Assembly (NCBI GenBank): GCA_027578915.1
Contig: JANBTT010000022.1
Span: 62,001-126,000, forward strand
Direction of reading: 5' to 3'
DNA: 64,000 nt
From: Coemansia sp. RSA 1200
Lineage: Eukaryota > Kickxellomycota > Kickxellomycetes > Kickxellales > Kickxellaceae
Shown here: piece by piece, positions 42,258 to 52,400 of the stretch
Numbering within the stretch: the first letter of the stretch is position 1
Layout of the letters: the number at the start of each line of letters is the position of its first letter
The notes under the pieces: model-generated
Databases searched by the model: none
What the model was told of the DNA's origin: nothing
What the model saw: the letters and a program-made list of their open reading frames with translations, nothing else
Program-made: the position numbers and the translations under genes

Positions 42258-42809
42258 CTATTCTTTGTCGTTAAAGGAGCTCTCGCCATCAGATTCAAAC
42301 TCGCTATCGCTAAAGTCGAGGCTCTGGCTATTAGAGCCAGCAGCGGGTATGTCAGCTACCTCGATTTCACCCCGTTCGAGCTTTCGAAGATAGGTCCTTC
42401 GTTGGCGCTCTTGCATGCCTGCAAGCTTGTTTTCGAGGTCCTGCTCCTCTTTGAGGATCTCCTCGCTAGTCTTTTGCTCGCTGGTGTCCACAACCTCGGA
42501 TGACTCCATGCATTTTGCACATACGCCCTTGGCGCTTGCACAGCCGTCGCACAGAACGTGATATGCTTTTTTGACATTCTTTTGGTCGCAGGAAACACAT
42601 TTCTTTGGCGCTGAGAGTGGTTTGTACTTTCGGAACTGCTTCCTCCACGCTACTTGATCTGTGCATCGTTTGCACAGCCCATCTATGGGTGTGCTGAGGA
42701 TTTTCTTTGTTGTCTTGGAGCCCTTGTTGTGCTGGTATGCAAATTCGTTTTGGTATTTTTGTGGGCCTTTCTTTGCGCCTGAACCACGAGTGGACACTTT
42801 TTGCGACAT
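42258..42809 (-). CDS. C9orf85 homologue (DUF2039 zinc-binding protein)
   Basis: Small conserved eukaryotic protein of unknown function. 183 residues from the ATG at 42809. The hallmark N-terminus is present (GPQKYQNEFAYQHNKGSK, then GLCKRCTDQVAWRKQFRKYKPLSAPKKC). Four CxxC pairs (Cys46/49, 71/74, 87/90, 97/100) probably bind two zinc ions. The C-terminal part is a charged helix followed by an acidic Ser/Asp/Glu tail. An upstream extension of the frame is Phe/Leu-rich and is treated as leader. It is divergent from IMP4. The family is missing from budding yeast; no partner is suggested by the context beyond neighbouring ribosome biogenesis genes. Confidence 0.85.
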   Translation of the reverse strand: MSQKVSTRGSGAKKGPQKYQNEFAYQHNKGSKTTKKILSTPIDGLCKRCTDQVAWRKQFRKYKPLSAPKKCVSCDQKNVKKAYHVLCDGCASAKGVCAKCMESSEVVDTSEQKTSEEILKEEQDLENKLAGMQERQRRTYLRKLERGEIEVADIPAAGSNSQSLDFSDSEFESDGESSFNDKE

Positions 42810-43285
42810 TTCTGGCCGTTCGTCGCTCTGCCTGATTGATAGCTTTTTATCCAAAAATGTAGTATAAATGAAATAATGGCTCCGGCCGTAGTGGAGAAAG
42901 AAAAGAAACAAGAGAAACTTTTTTCCGGTCAACCCAACAAAAGGCCTTTATGGTCATTGCTGGAGGGGGTTCATTGCCACAGCAGACACAGGCCATTGTG
43001 GACCAGATCTGCTTTTCTGCTAATCACATCTGGTCCAGTAAAAATTAAGCAGGTGCCGTTCCCCGTTATCTAGCTAATTTATGCTGATCTTAATCCTATT
43101 GATCGAGTTTCTGAAGAAAAAAAAAAAAGTTATTGGGTTGGTCCCATTTTATGAAAAGACTTCTTGGACTTTCTTGCTCTTTTAGCATCTTCTGCCTCCA
43201 CTGTTCGTAATTTCTTTTGAAGTTCACAACACCCGCAAGAACCGACTGCTTCCACCTATTGAAAACACAGACAACTAGTTTAAGA
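42810..43285. promoter_or_regulatory. Divergent promoter C9orf85 homologue/IMP4
   Basis: 476 bases between divergent starts, including a 10-bp perfect inverted repeat (42999-43008 and 43028-43037) and an A-rich run of twelve near 43117. No gene is seen. Confidence 0.45.
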
Positions 43286-44146
43286 ATGCTCCGCAGACAA
43301 ACACGACTAAGACGCGAATACCTGTACAAAAAGTCTCTCGAGGTTCAAGAGCGCCAGACATTTGAAAAGAAGCAAAAGCTGAAGGAGGCTCTGCGCGATG
43401 GAAAGCCGATTCCAACTGAGTTGCAAAACGAGGCTGAGGAGATCAACAAGTCGCTAAAGTTTGACGAGGCGCAGGAAAGCATTGCCTCGACCCAAGACGA
43501 TGAGTATGCACGCGCAGGGATATACGATCCAAAGGTCGTGGTGACAACATCCAGAGACCCCAGCTCACGGCTGCAGCAGTTTGCCAAGGAAATGCGCCTG
43601 GTTATTCCAAACTCCCAGCGCATCAACCGAGGCAACTATGTTATTGGAGAGATTGTTGAGACGTGTAAGAAGAACGATGTCACAGATCTGGTCATTATCC
43701 ATGAGACTCGCGGACAGCCCGACGGTCTTATTGTAAGCCACTTTCCTTACGGGCCCACGGTTCACTTTACTCTATATAATGTTGTTTTGCGTCACGATAT
43801 CGAGAACCAGGGGAACATTTCCGAGGCATATCCACATCTTATCTTTGAAAACTTCAACTCCAATCTTGGCAACCGTGTAAAGAATGTGCTCAAGTATCTC
43901 TTTCCTGTTCCAAAGCTTGACTCCAAGCGGATCATGACATTTGCCAACAGCAGCGATTTTATCTCGTTCCGCCACCATGTATATGCAAAGAGCGCACACA
44001 AGGAGGTTCAACTTGCAGAAGTGGGTCCTCGTTTTGAGATGCGGCCATATGAGATCCGTCTGGGAACTGCAGATATGCCAGACGCTGACAAGGAATGGGT
44101 GCTTCGGACCTACCAGAGAACATCCCGCAAAAGGGATTTACTTTGA
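43286..44146 (+). CDS. IMP4: U3 snoRNP protein Imp4 (Brix domain)
   Basis: Component of the small-subunit processome, stabilising U3 snoRNA-pre-rRNA pairing in the nucleolus. 286 residues (human 291) from the ATG at 43286: MLRRQTRLRREYLYKKSLEV, the family start. Brix domain: DPKVVVTTSRDPSSRLQQFAKEM, RINRGNYVIGEIVE, GLIVSHFPYGPTVHFTLYNVVLRHDI, RVKNVLKYLFPVPK, ITFANSSDFISFRHHVY. The end is EVGPRFEMRPYEIRLGT and TSRKRDLL. A 23-codon upstream extension of the frame lacks an ATG and is leader. Confidence 0.97.
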   Translation: MLRRQTRLRREYLYKKSLEVQERQTFEKKQKLKEALRDGKPIPTELQNEAEEINKSLKFDEAQESIASTQDDEYARAGIYDPKVVVTTSRDPSSRLQQFAKEMRLVIPNSQRINRGNYVIGEIVETCKKNDVTDLVIIHETRGQPDGLIVSHFPYGPTVHFTLYNVVLRHDIENQGNISEAYPHLIFENFNSNLGNRVKNVLKYLFPVPKLDSKRIMTFANSSDFISFRHHVYAKSAHKEVQLAEVGPRFEMRPYEIRLGTADMPDADKEWVLRTYQRTSRKRDLL

Positions 44147-44299
44147 GTGGCAACGAAACTACTGTGCTCCGTGTTGTGCATTCACGACTCCAGTTACTTG
44201 GCGCATAGCTATGCTATTTGTAGGATTGTTTCATTTACTTTATTTTTATTTGAAAAAGCCGCTAACAACGCGTGTGAGAGGCAGTAGAAACATACAAGG

Positions 44300-44854
44300 T
44301 CACTTGCCAGCAATAACATCCTCCGGGTTGGTAACCCATTTTGGAAGCGATGATCCCTTTGGAAGTCCAAGCTGTAAGCACCGATCAAGCATCGACTTGA
44401 ATACCAGGCCGCCAAGCACAAAAACAAACGTCGCCGAACACGCATTGCTCGGGCTATCCTCGGGCAAGCCGCGATGGGTAAGACTGCGGAACATGGACAA
44501 CGGCTCAAAGGGCAGCGTTGCCACGATTTGCCCTCTGAAAAACAAATTAACAACGTAAATGAAGAGAAGCTGCATGACACCAACCATTACTGTGCTCCGA
44601 AGCTGAAGCCCGCCGGCCTTGCTACGTGCCGCAGATAGCATGGCCTCCAGACTTTCGATGCGCCGTTGTCTGTGTTTGCCACTGCCACTGCCACCAACAA
44701 CTTGCTTTTCCTCTTCCAGTTTTAGCTCATTCTGGATTATCTTTTGCTTCAGATGCTGGAATTGGTCTGTGCGATAGACAAGGGCGTAGGAGATTGCCTC
44801 GGAGATCCCACTAGCAATAAGACTGAATGCAAGAACAGAGACAAATTTAGACAT
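44300..44854 (-). CDS. TMCO1: TMCO1 homologue, ER Ca2+ load-activated channel / multipass translocon subunit
   Basis: ER membrane protein of the GET1/EMC3/TMCO1 superfamily; animal TMCO1 works with the ribosome translocon and has been described as a calcium-leak channel. 184 residues (human 188). Order: transmembrane segment 1 (about 5-27) running into the conserved ALVYRTDQFQHLKQKI, a cytosolic charged coiled coil (about 30-80), MRSTV-like segment and transmembrane 2 (about 88-108), the GQIVATLPFEPLSMFRSLTHRGL block (nearly the animal GRVVAKLPFTPLSYIQGLSHRNL), and a last hydrophobic segment. The tail is short. It is absent from budding yeast. A short spacer (about 125 bases) separates its start from the ERT1 stop on the same strand. 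Confidence 0.93.
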   Translation of the reverse strand: MSKFVSVLAFSLIASGISEAISYALVYRTDQFQHLKQKIIQNELKLEEEKQVVGGSGSGKHRQRRIESLEAMLSAARSKAGGLQLRSTVMVGVMQLLFIYVVNLFFRGQIVATLPFEPLSMFRSLTHRGLPEDSPSNACSATFVFVLGGLVFKSMLDRCLQLGLPKGSSLPKWVTNPEDVIAGK

Positions 44855-44978
44855 TGTTGTTGAAAAATAAACGACAGCTTTTCAGGTGGTAGGAAAAGGG
44901 GAAAAGAAAAGCCCAGGCAAAATCCGGCTGTGGAAAAGCTGCGGTTTATTCAATCTAAACGATGTTCTGATAAGCCCA

Positions 44979-47021
44979 CTAGTGCTGGATAGGCATAAAA
45001 TTACCAATGATGGCAAGCGGAATCTTGTATTTGTCTCTTCGCAGAGTAAACGAGAAGCAGCACCGTACAGGTCGTCCGGGCTGGGATGGCGATGGCTGGT
45101 CGGCCATCCCGCCTATCTTGAGTGCAATGCTGGAGCTTGACATGGGTCGCGAGTTGCCTAAGCGCTTACTCGCGCCGCTATGCACTAGCGTTCGCACTGA
45201 TGCCGCCGTTTGGAGCACGCACGAAGTGAGAACTGCCTTTTGCGTTGCGTCAAAAGCAATTTCGCCATATTTCTCCCAGTAGTTGACGGTTGATCCCTCG
45301 GTTAGCAGCTCATAGATGCACACATTGCCGTCATGAAAGTATGACAGGGGCACGCCTACCAGATCAGCAAACTCTCTGTTGGCTTTGTAAATCTCTCCTG
45401 TCCGACGCCAGAGGCACGCAGGAACACCAAACGAGTTGAACACGTTGTCATAGTCTAGCAACAACCGCTCAAAGCCCTCCTCAACCAAAAGCAAATCAAT
45501 GTCTGTGAGCGACTGTGCAATTGAGCGGAATGTTGGGCGGAACGTATTGAGGACATCCAAAATGCGAATGATATTTTGCTTGCTTATGTTGGTTTCCATG
45601 AATCTTTGCATACGAGTATATCCACTGACGTAGTTGTATGGCTTGAGGATACCGGCCTCGTATTTAGCATTGATGATCTGGCGTAGCTTATCTTCAGACG
45701 TACCGTCGCTTGGATCTGCTGCTGTCAGAAGGAAGCGCTCGGTTTGCGTGACCCCCTCACCCTTGCTGTTTGTCATGAGCTGCGAGATTGTTGGTAGGCT
45801 GTGTGTCCGTTCTTGTTGCATGTGGTCCTGCTGGTTTTGCCCGGCGCCAGAAGATACCGGGATAGTGGCCTGGATTCCGCTGTTGATGTTACTGATGCTG
45901 TTGAAATTACCACTGGCATTGCTTGGAATATTGGCATATTGGCGCTGAAATGCCTGTCCAGACTGCATTCCACCGCCACCAGAGTTGCCTCCAGGGGGAT
46001 TGCCTTGGCCGAACGGATCGGCCAGCGGCGAGCCAACACCACGGATGCTCGGCGGTTCGGATGGCGATCCACTAGGCGGATTACTTAAGTGTGTGTCTGG
46101 TTCAATTCTTTCTGCATTGCGTATACCGCGCTGCAGGCTTTCAAGGAACTCGTTCAGGGCAGAAAACTCATTACTAGCTGCATCGTTGCCAAAGGCAAGC
46201 AGCGAGTTGTTTTCGAAACGCACTCCGCTGTATAGGTGTGCGTTGGTACCCGACTCGATGTCCGCAGTCATATTGTTGCCTTGGGGTCGGGCTGACAGGC
46301 CATGGACTGGTATTGTAGTGTCAGGAATAAAACTTTGTGAGGTTGATGTGGAGACTGAGCCCATAGGCAGAACAGTCGAGTGTGCAGAAGCAATAATGGG
46401 CAGCACGTTCGAGTCAACCACCGTCATTGCCTGAAGATTTGCTAGTGAAGTAGCTGCCTCCGACACTGTGGTTACAGCATCAGCAGCAGCATGAGGAGAA
46501 GTGGCTCCTGCCTGTCCATCCACAGCTGGATCCCCGATATCTGGCGCAGCCTTTATCGCTGGCACGATCGGAATAATGCCACGATCTTTCTTAACCTTCC
46601 GAGCTCCAGACGCACCATCTGTAGAGGCCTTTGTTGGTTTTTGATCATTCGCAGAGTCATTAACTGGATCCTTATCTCTGCACAGATGCGATATGTTGCG
46701 TTTTATGCATCGGTGGCATGGTCGCTGGTCGTCGCAAGACATATGCGACCTCTGGCAGAACACACATGCTACAGGGTTGCTGGTGTCGAACATTAGAGAT
46801 AATTACCGAGAACGTTTGCCAAATACAGCCAGTCGTATTAGTAAGCAAGCAAGGTCATGGATATACTAACCACTGTGCCTAGAACCTGTGGTCCTGCTTA
46901 CACTGGTCCACCTACCTTTTGAGACCTTTTGTCTCTTGACACGGCCGGTGCCGGTCTTCTTTTTGGCACTTGAGAGCCCGTCAGCGCCGCTGTTGCTGCT
47001 TTGTGCGGGAGTTCCACTCAT
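44979..47021 (-). CDS. ERT1: Zn2Cys6-PAS transcription activator of gluconeogenesis (Ert1/AcuK type), two exons
   Basis: Fungal zinc-cluster regulator controlling gluconeogenesis and non-fermentable carbon use. Exon 1 is 46916-47021 and exon 2 is 44979-46768, joined by a 147-nt intron (AAAAG|GTAGGT donor, CTGTAG acceptor, TACTAAT branch site); about 631 residues. The splice gives KVSKACVFCQRSHMSC, so the zinc cluster C-x2-C-x6-C-x5-C-x2-C-x8-C (Cys37, 40, 47, 53, 56, 65) is canonical, preceded by the basic exon-1 segment. A Ser/Gly/Pro/Asn-rich middle follows, then the conserved C-terminal half with TLRQI-like alpha region (EDKLRQIINAKYEAGILKPYNYV), and the PAS domain (ACLWRRTGEIYKANREFADLVG...). 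The exon-2 frame has an in-frame ATG before the acceptor that mimics a start. Confidence 0.9.
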
Positions 47022-47413
47022 AATGAATTAATAAATTTACAGAAAAGGAGAGAAAAAAGAAATGACCAACTAACTGTCAAGCTAACACCCACGGAACAAG
47101 AAAGAAAGAAGAGGTGAATAGCGCAGATGACATTCGCTGAAGCAGGTTGGGTTGCTTTTATCCCAACCAACAATGGGTCTTGCTGCTGCTGCTGCTCCAA
47201 ATGAACCAACCAACGGAGTTGCGGATGATGAACTAACTGCTGGATTCCAGATGAAAGCATATAATGGAACCAGAGAATTCCTGAGAAAGCTGCGTTTATG
47301 ATGATTTGCTCTCCAACACTGTTCTTCCTTTACTAACAGAAATGGTTTCGAAGAAAATGTTCTAATAATCCCTTTATTATTGTTGATCGTGCATCTTTTT
47401 CATATGCACGGGG
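47022..47413. promoter_or_regulatory. ERT1 upstream region
   Basis: Promoter and leader of ERT1 on the minus strand. A CTG trinucleotide run (about 47180-47195) is the only repeat. No gene is seen. Confidence 0.4.
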
Positions 47414-47614
47414 TTATATTACGGACATGGCCTCTTCGCATGTCGAAAAGTGCATTTTCTTTAAGCGAGCACGCATTTCCCCAACCATTAAAAGCTCATA
47501 AGAGCACTTCTGCACACGCTTTCCCTGAGTCTTCCCTAGGTTAGCCCTTTTTTCATACTCAGAGATGCATTCTGCAGTGGTGCATGCTGCTTGGGAACAC
47601 CGTCGCGGGTCCAT
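47414..47614 (-). CDS. Candidate small Cys-rich protein resembling CMC4 (twin CX9C), possibly frame-disrupted
   Basis: 66-residue frame from the ATG complementary to 47612-47614. The start MDPRRCSQAACTTAECIS has C-x4-C-x4-C, an arrangement seen at the N-terminus of CMC4 (NPCQKEACAIQDC in yeast, from memory), the outer pair forming CX9C. A second Cys follows in QKCSYELL, where a partner ten residues on would be expected; the frame has Met there. Reading one base earlier past a GGGG run (complement of 47479-47482) would put Cys at exactly that place and then a stop. This could be a small unspliced mitochondrial intermembrane-space protein, a mis-modelled spliced gene, a decayed copy, or chance. 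Confidence 0.3.
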   Translation of the reverse strand: MDPRRCSQAACTTAECISEYEKRANLGKTQGKRVQKCSYELLMVGEMRARLKKMHFSTCEEAMSVI

Positions 47615-47958
47615 TGAAATCCTCTCTCTGCACACGCATTTTTGCACTTCAAAGCTGCTGGATTTCCAAGACAGGATGTATGGATCTACAACGGCTCTTC
47701 TAACAACATCTTTTTATATCGCTGGGGACTGACAACTCAACGAACCCTTGATTCGTTATTACCCATTATCAAATTTAGAAAAAGGCTATTTTTTTCCGCA
47801 AAAAATTAGCTTTACCTCTACCTCTCTATTCTTACGCTCCTCAAAGTGCTATTTGCAAACTATACCTTGCCTGTCTAGTTTTCTTATTATTTATTTATAT
47901 ATTTATTGCCTTGTCTTTTGACCGGATATCCATCTATTTCAGAGCCACAACCAATAAC
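47615..47958. promoter_or_regulatory. RIO2 promoter and leader
   Basis: AT- and T/C-rich; the last 100 bases before RIO2 form a typical leader. No gene is seen. Confidence 0.4.
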
Positions 47959-49131
47959 ATGAAGCTTGATCCAAAGGCACTACGTTATATGAGCAATGAG
48001 GACTTTCGGGTGTTGACAGCAATCGAAGTGGCCTCACGCAATCACGATGTTGTTCCAGAGGCGCTTATAATACAGCTGGCGCAGCTTCGCGGTGGCGGCG
48101 CAACCAAGTGCATTGGCGATCTTGTCAAGCGTAAGCTTATTGCCAGTGAGAAAAGCCAAAAGAACTATGGCTATAAGCTTATATATTCAGGATATGACTA
48201 TCTTGCGCTTAGAACCCTGAGCAAGCGTGGGTCGGTTATGTCTGTGGGCAACCAGATTGGTGTCGGAAAGGAGTCGGACATTTTTGTTGTTGCTGGAGAA
48301 AATGATGAGGAGGTTGTTCTGAAGCTGCACCGTCTTGGCCGTTTGTCCTTTCGCAATGTCAAGCAGAAGAGAGACTACTTTAAGCAAAGTCAGTCACCAT
48401 CGTGGATCTACATGTCACGTCTGTCTGCAATGAAAGAGTATGCTTTTATGAAGGTTCTATACGAACACAGCTTCCCTGTCCCAAAGCCTATCGACCAGAA
48501 TCGCCACTGCGTTGTAATGGAGCTGGTTGACGCATTTCCTTTGCGGCAAATCGACAAGGTTGGCAATCCCGGCAAGCTCTACTCCGATCTGATGGACATG
48601 ATTGTCAGACTAGCAAAGCATGGTTTGATTCACGGCGACTTTAATGAGTTTAACATTCTGATCAAGGAGGACGGGTCGCCGATACTTATCGACTTTCCTC
48701 AGATGGTTTCCACCTCACATCCAAATGCCGAGTTTTACTTCAACCGTGATGTTGACTGCATCCGCATATTTTTCAAACGTCGATTTGGTTATGAAAGCGC
48801 ACTATACCCCAAGTTTGGTCTGGATTCCAATAAGGAGTTTGACCTCGACGTTCAGGTTGCAGCAAGTGGCTTTACAAAGAAAGACCAGATGCAGCTTGAG
48901 AAGATGATGGAAGGCACGGATATTCAGGGCGAAAATGATGACAGCACAGAATCTGTGCTGCAGCAGGCTCTGTCCAGTGACGATGAGTCTATTATATCGG
49001 ACAGCCAAGACGGTCTCAGCGATCAAGGCGATGGAACTGGCAGCGAAGAAGAGGATTTCGATGAAACCGATCCGGATTATATCGTTGAAAAGGATCGACT
49101 TGGGAACACGATTCGACGGAAAGTCGACTGA
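47959..49131 (+). CDS. RIO2: RIO2 atypical kinase/ATPase
   Basis: Atypical kinase needed for final cytoplasmic maturation of the 40S subunit (20S to 18S rRNA). 390 residues from the ATG at 47959 (MKLDPKALRYMSNEDFRVLTAIEV, the family N-terminus). Winged helix about 8-90; P-loop GVGKESD (101-107); Lys122 in VVLKLHRLG; catalytic loop HGDFNEFN with Asp227; metal-binding LIDFPQ with Asp245. The C-terminal tail is acidic (Ser/Glu/Asp) and ends in a basic segment, probably carrying the export signal. Shares a theme, not an operon, with IMP4, RPL10 and RPL3. Upstream in-frame codons to 47911 lack a conserved start. Confidence 0.96.
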   Translation: MKLDPKALRYMSNEDFRVLTAIEVASRNHDVVPEALIIQLAQLRGGGATKCIGDLVKRKLIASEKSQKNYGYKLIYSGYDYLALRTLSKRGSVMSVGNQIGVGKESDIFVVAGENDEEVVLKLHRLGRLSFRNVKQKRDYFKQSQSPSWIYMSRLSAMKEYAFMKVLYEHSFPVPKPIDQNRHCVVMELVDAFPLRQIDKVGNPGKLYSDLMDMIVRLAKHGLIHGDFNEFNILIKEDGSPILIDFPQMVSTSHPNAEFYFNRDVDCIRIFFKRRFGYESALYPKFGLDSNKEFDLDVQVAASGFTKKDQMQLEKMMEGTDIQGENDDSTESVLQQALSSDDESIISDSQDGLSDQGDGTGSEEEDFDETDPDYIVEKDRLGNTIRRKVD

Positions 49132-49404
49132 AACCAACAGGTTCCTTGAACACTATCCAAGGAGGTTTTTTACTTGTGCGCAAAGATAAAATAAAAGTAA
49201 ATAAATTGGCGTATTTTCAGACAAAAAGCGGTTTGGCGTGTGTGAATTGTGGAGAAACATCGTTTATATGGAAAGAAAGAGTAAAATAAAAATAATAAAC
49301 GCAAGTACGCGACAATGTTGAGACTTTAAAAAAAGACTATGTGCCACCATCCCATCTCTGGCAGAGTCCAATGCTCCATTTTCAAATGGTACAGCTTATT
49401 CGTG
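49132..49404. other. Convergent spacer RIO2/CYC8
   Basis: 3' flanks of two convergent genes; AT-rich, no gene. Confidence 0.4.
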
Positions 49405-52400
49405 CTATACTTTGCCCGAGTCCATGACAACATCCTCGCTTTTGCGTGCCTTGCTGTCCTTTTGCGAGCCCTCCTCGTCCTCAAACACCTCGCCGTCTTC
49501 AGGCTCCTCCCCTTCTTCCATTTCGTCCTTCAGCTCACCACCAGGTGCTGGCTCCACAGAAAGCCTTTTGTCGGCCGCCTGGGAGGGAGATTCTTGCCGG
49601 CCGCGTTTCCTGGCACCAGCATCTCTGTCGCCGTTGGTATCGCCAGAATTCCCATTGCTGTCATCTGCAGCAAAGTCATTGCCACCTTCGTCTTTGGCGG
49701 TGGAGGTTAATTTTCCCTTTCCACTGTCTTCGTCAGACAAGCTCGACTGAACTTCAAATGGATCTGATACAGCGACATCTGCATCACCTGTGGCCGATAC
49801 CATGGCTAATGGTCGTTTGCTCGGAACGACAGCTGCAACGACATCACCACCACCACCAGCAGCAGCTGATACCAAAGCCTCTGCAAGTGCTGTATCCTCT
49901 TCTTCATTATTGCTAACAATAGCACCAGAAGACGGTGACGCAACTACGGCTTTTGTTTCGCTGCCATGCTCAGCGCTTTCGGCCGTTTCTACTGCAGAGC
50001 TGGAGGCGGCAATAGCTTCGTCTATCGGTTTTTTCTCCACCCCAACCGCACCCCTTACGTCATTTGGGCTGGATATCTCAAGGTCCTTTACGCCATTAAT
50101 CTCTGAAACACTAGGCACAGAAGATGACTTTGATTGAGGCTGAGGGCCCACAGCCATATTGGCAGCAGAGTTCGACTCGGTGCTAGACTTGCGAGTAAAG
50201 CTCGGCACTGCTGGCTGGGGAGATGAAAGATGCGGACGTGGGGTCATAGTAGAAGCAGCACTACTTAGACTCATCAGCGAATTAATTGCAGAGCCTTCTT
50301 TATCCTCCTCCGTGGTAGAAACAACTGATGCCAAGCTTGTTGGACGATCGGCGACGCCTAGCGTAGCAGACACTTCGTTAGCGCCAGGCTTGGACATATC
50401 GCTAGCAGAGGCGGTCCCCGGCGTTCCGCTAGCCACGGATCCAAGTGGCGAAGGCTGACTTCTGGCATTGGCAAAACCCCCGGTGCCGCCAATCTGCACG
50501 GGAGGTAATCTGATCGGCGCTGCTGTTGGCCCAGTAAGAGCAGGTGTAGAAGAAGACGAAATTGAGATGTCAGACGTGGGTTTTGGAGTGGATATCTGCG
50601 GAAGATTAATAGGCGCTGCTGACATTACTGTCATGGTAGCAGCAGCGCTAGCCTCCGCAGAAGACCTCGATGCCTTAAAGGCCGATGGCCGCGTCTCCTC
50701 CATCGCTACATCGCCATCCTTGTCTCCAACAGGAGCAACACCGGTTACTGCAGGAGTACTCTGGTGCGTGAAAACGTTTGCTTTCTTCTCCATTTCGCCT
50801 TGGTCCCCAGAATCCAAATGACGAACACCATTACCAGCAACTCGATCAGATGGCCACTCTGCCGGCCTCCCCTCGAGAGACCCATGCCGACGACTGGTAT
50901 CAAAAAACTCGCGCTGACCTTGGGACTGCTGTTGTTGTTGCGCGGGACTCCGCATCAATGACGGACTGCGAATATTGCTACGTGGGCCCGGATAGCCGGG
51001 CTGGTTGGTGTATGATCCGTATCCGTTCACTGGTCCTTGCTGAAATGAGCTGGAAAGAGGTGGTTGCTCACCAGTGATTGGTGATTGTAAGGGCACATTG
51101 ACTGCTTGCTGCCGCTGCTGCTGCTGTGGACGATATTGTCCTTGGTGTAAAGGCTGTTGGGTAGGTGTCGGCGACTGGTGCCTTGACTCCATGCGAACAT
51201 CGTCATTCCTAAAAGGGCCTGTGGGTGTTTGTTGTGGATTCGGAATATACGGTGCTGATGCCGGAGGATGATGGCTAGTAGATGTAAACGGGCGCGAGAC
51301 AGCTGGCTGTTGGGCCATAGGCGCCTGTTGTGGGGTATGAGGCGCACCATTGTATGCCTCAGATGCAGAATATCCGCCTGGACCTTGCGGAGGCATACTT
51401 GTGTAGTGCTGTGCTGGCGTCTGCATCTCAGCACCAGCATTCTCAGGCCGTGGCATTGATTCATAACGTACATAGCCCTGCTCATCGGGATAGCCAGGCC
51501 GCCTCCCAGGAATTGTACCGCCAGACGGCTGGTGTGGGGCTCTAGCAGCTTGTGCATATTGTGGCGCACTAGGCGGTTGGTTTGGGGTTTGAACTCCGGG
51601 AGGCATATGGCCGCCAACACGTTGAGCAGGCTGATGCTGTGCTGATTCACCACCGTTGCGCACATTGTCCTGTGTCTGCGGCGTGCTATTTATAGGTCCA
51701 GACATGGGCGGTGCGCCGAGGCTTCCGGGAGCACCGCCAGGAGCAGTAGATTCGCCAGCAGGGCCGCCAGGAGCATTTGGTTGTCCAGCAGTCGCTGCTG
51801 TGGTAGGCGGATCAATTGGTTGCGGAGGCTGGCTCGAATGTGGCATGCTGGTCTGTCCAGTACTTTGCATGCGGCGAAGTAACTCAAGGCGCTGTTCGAT
51901 GGCTGGGTTTGAGCGATCAAGCTCGGCCGCACGCGTATACGCATCAATGGCATCGTTAACCTGGTTGTTGCATGCCTCATAAAGAGCGCCAAGATCGAAC
52001 CAAACCTCGCTCAAATAAGGATTTATACGAATAGCCCGACTGTAGGCATCCAGTGCGTCTCGGTATTGGTTGATCTGGTAATAGAGAACGCCAATCGAGC
52101 ACCAATAATTTGCGTTGTTGCCGTCGCGGTAGACTGCCTGCTGGTATGCCTCATATGCCTTGTTGTACTGCTGCTGCGCCATATAGCACCTTCCTAACAA
52201 GTACCACGTGTGAGCCTCTGTCTTGTCCTTGTCAATCTCAATCGCGCGCGTAAGCAGCTGAACTGCCGCATCGACGTTTGTGAGAGACGTGTTTGGCCGA
52301 AAATATAACGCGCCAAGATGCTGCAGCACCTTTCCATGCTGTGGATTATCGCGCAATACTCTCTCATATGCATCGCGAGCAAGCATGTAGTCGGCATTAA

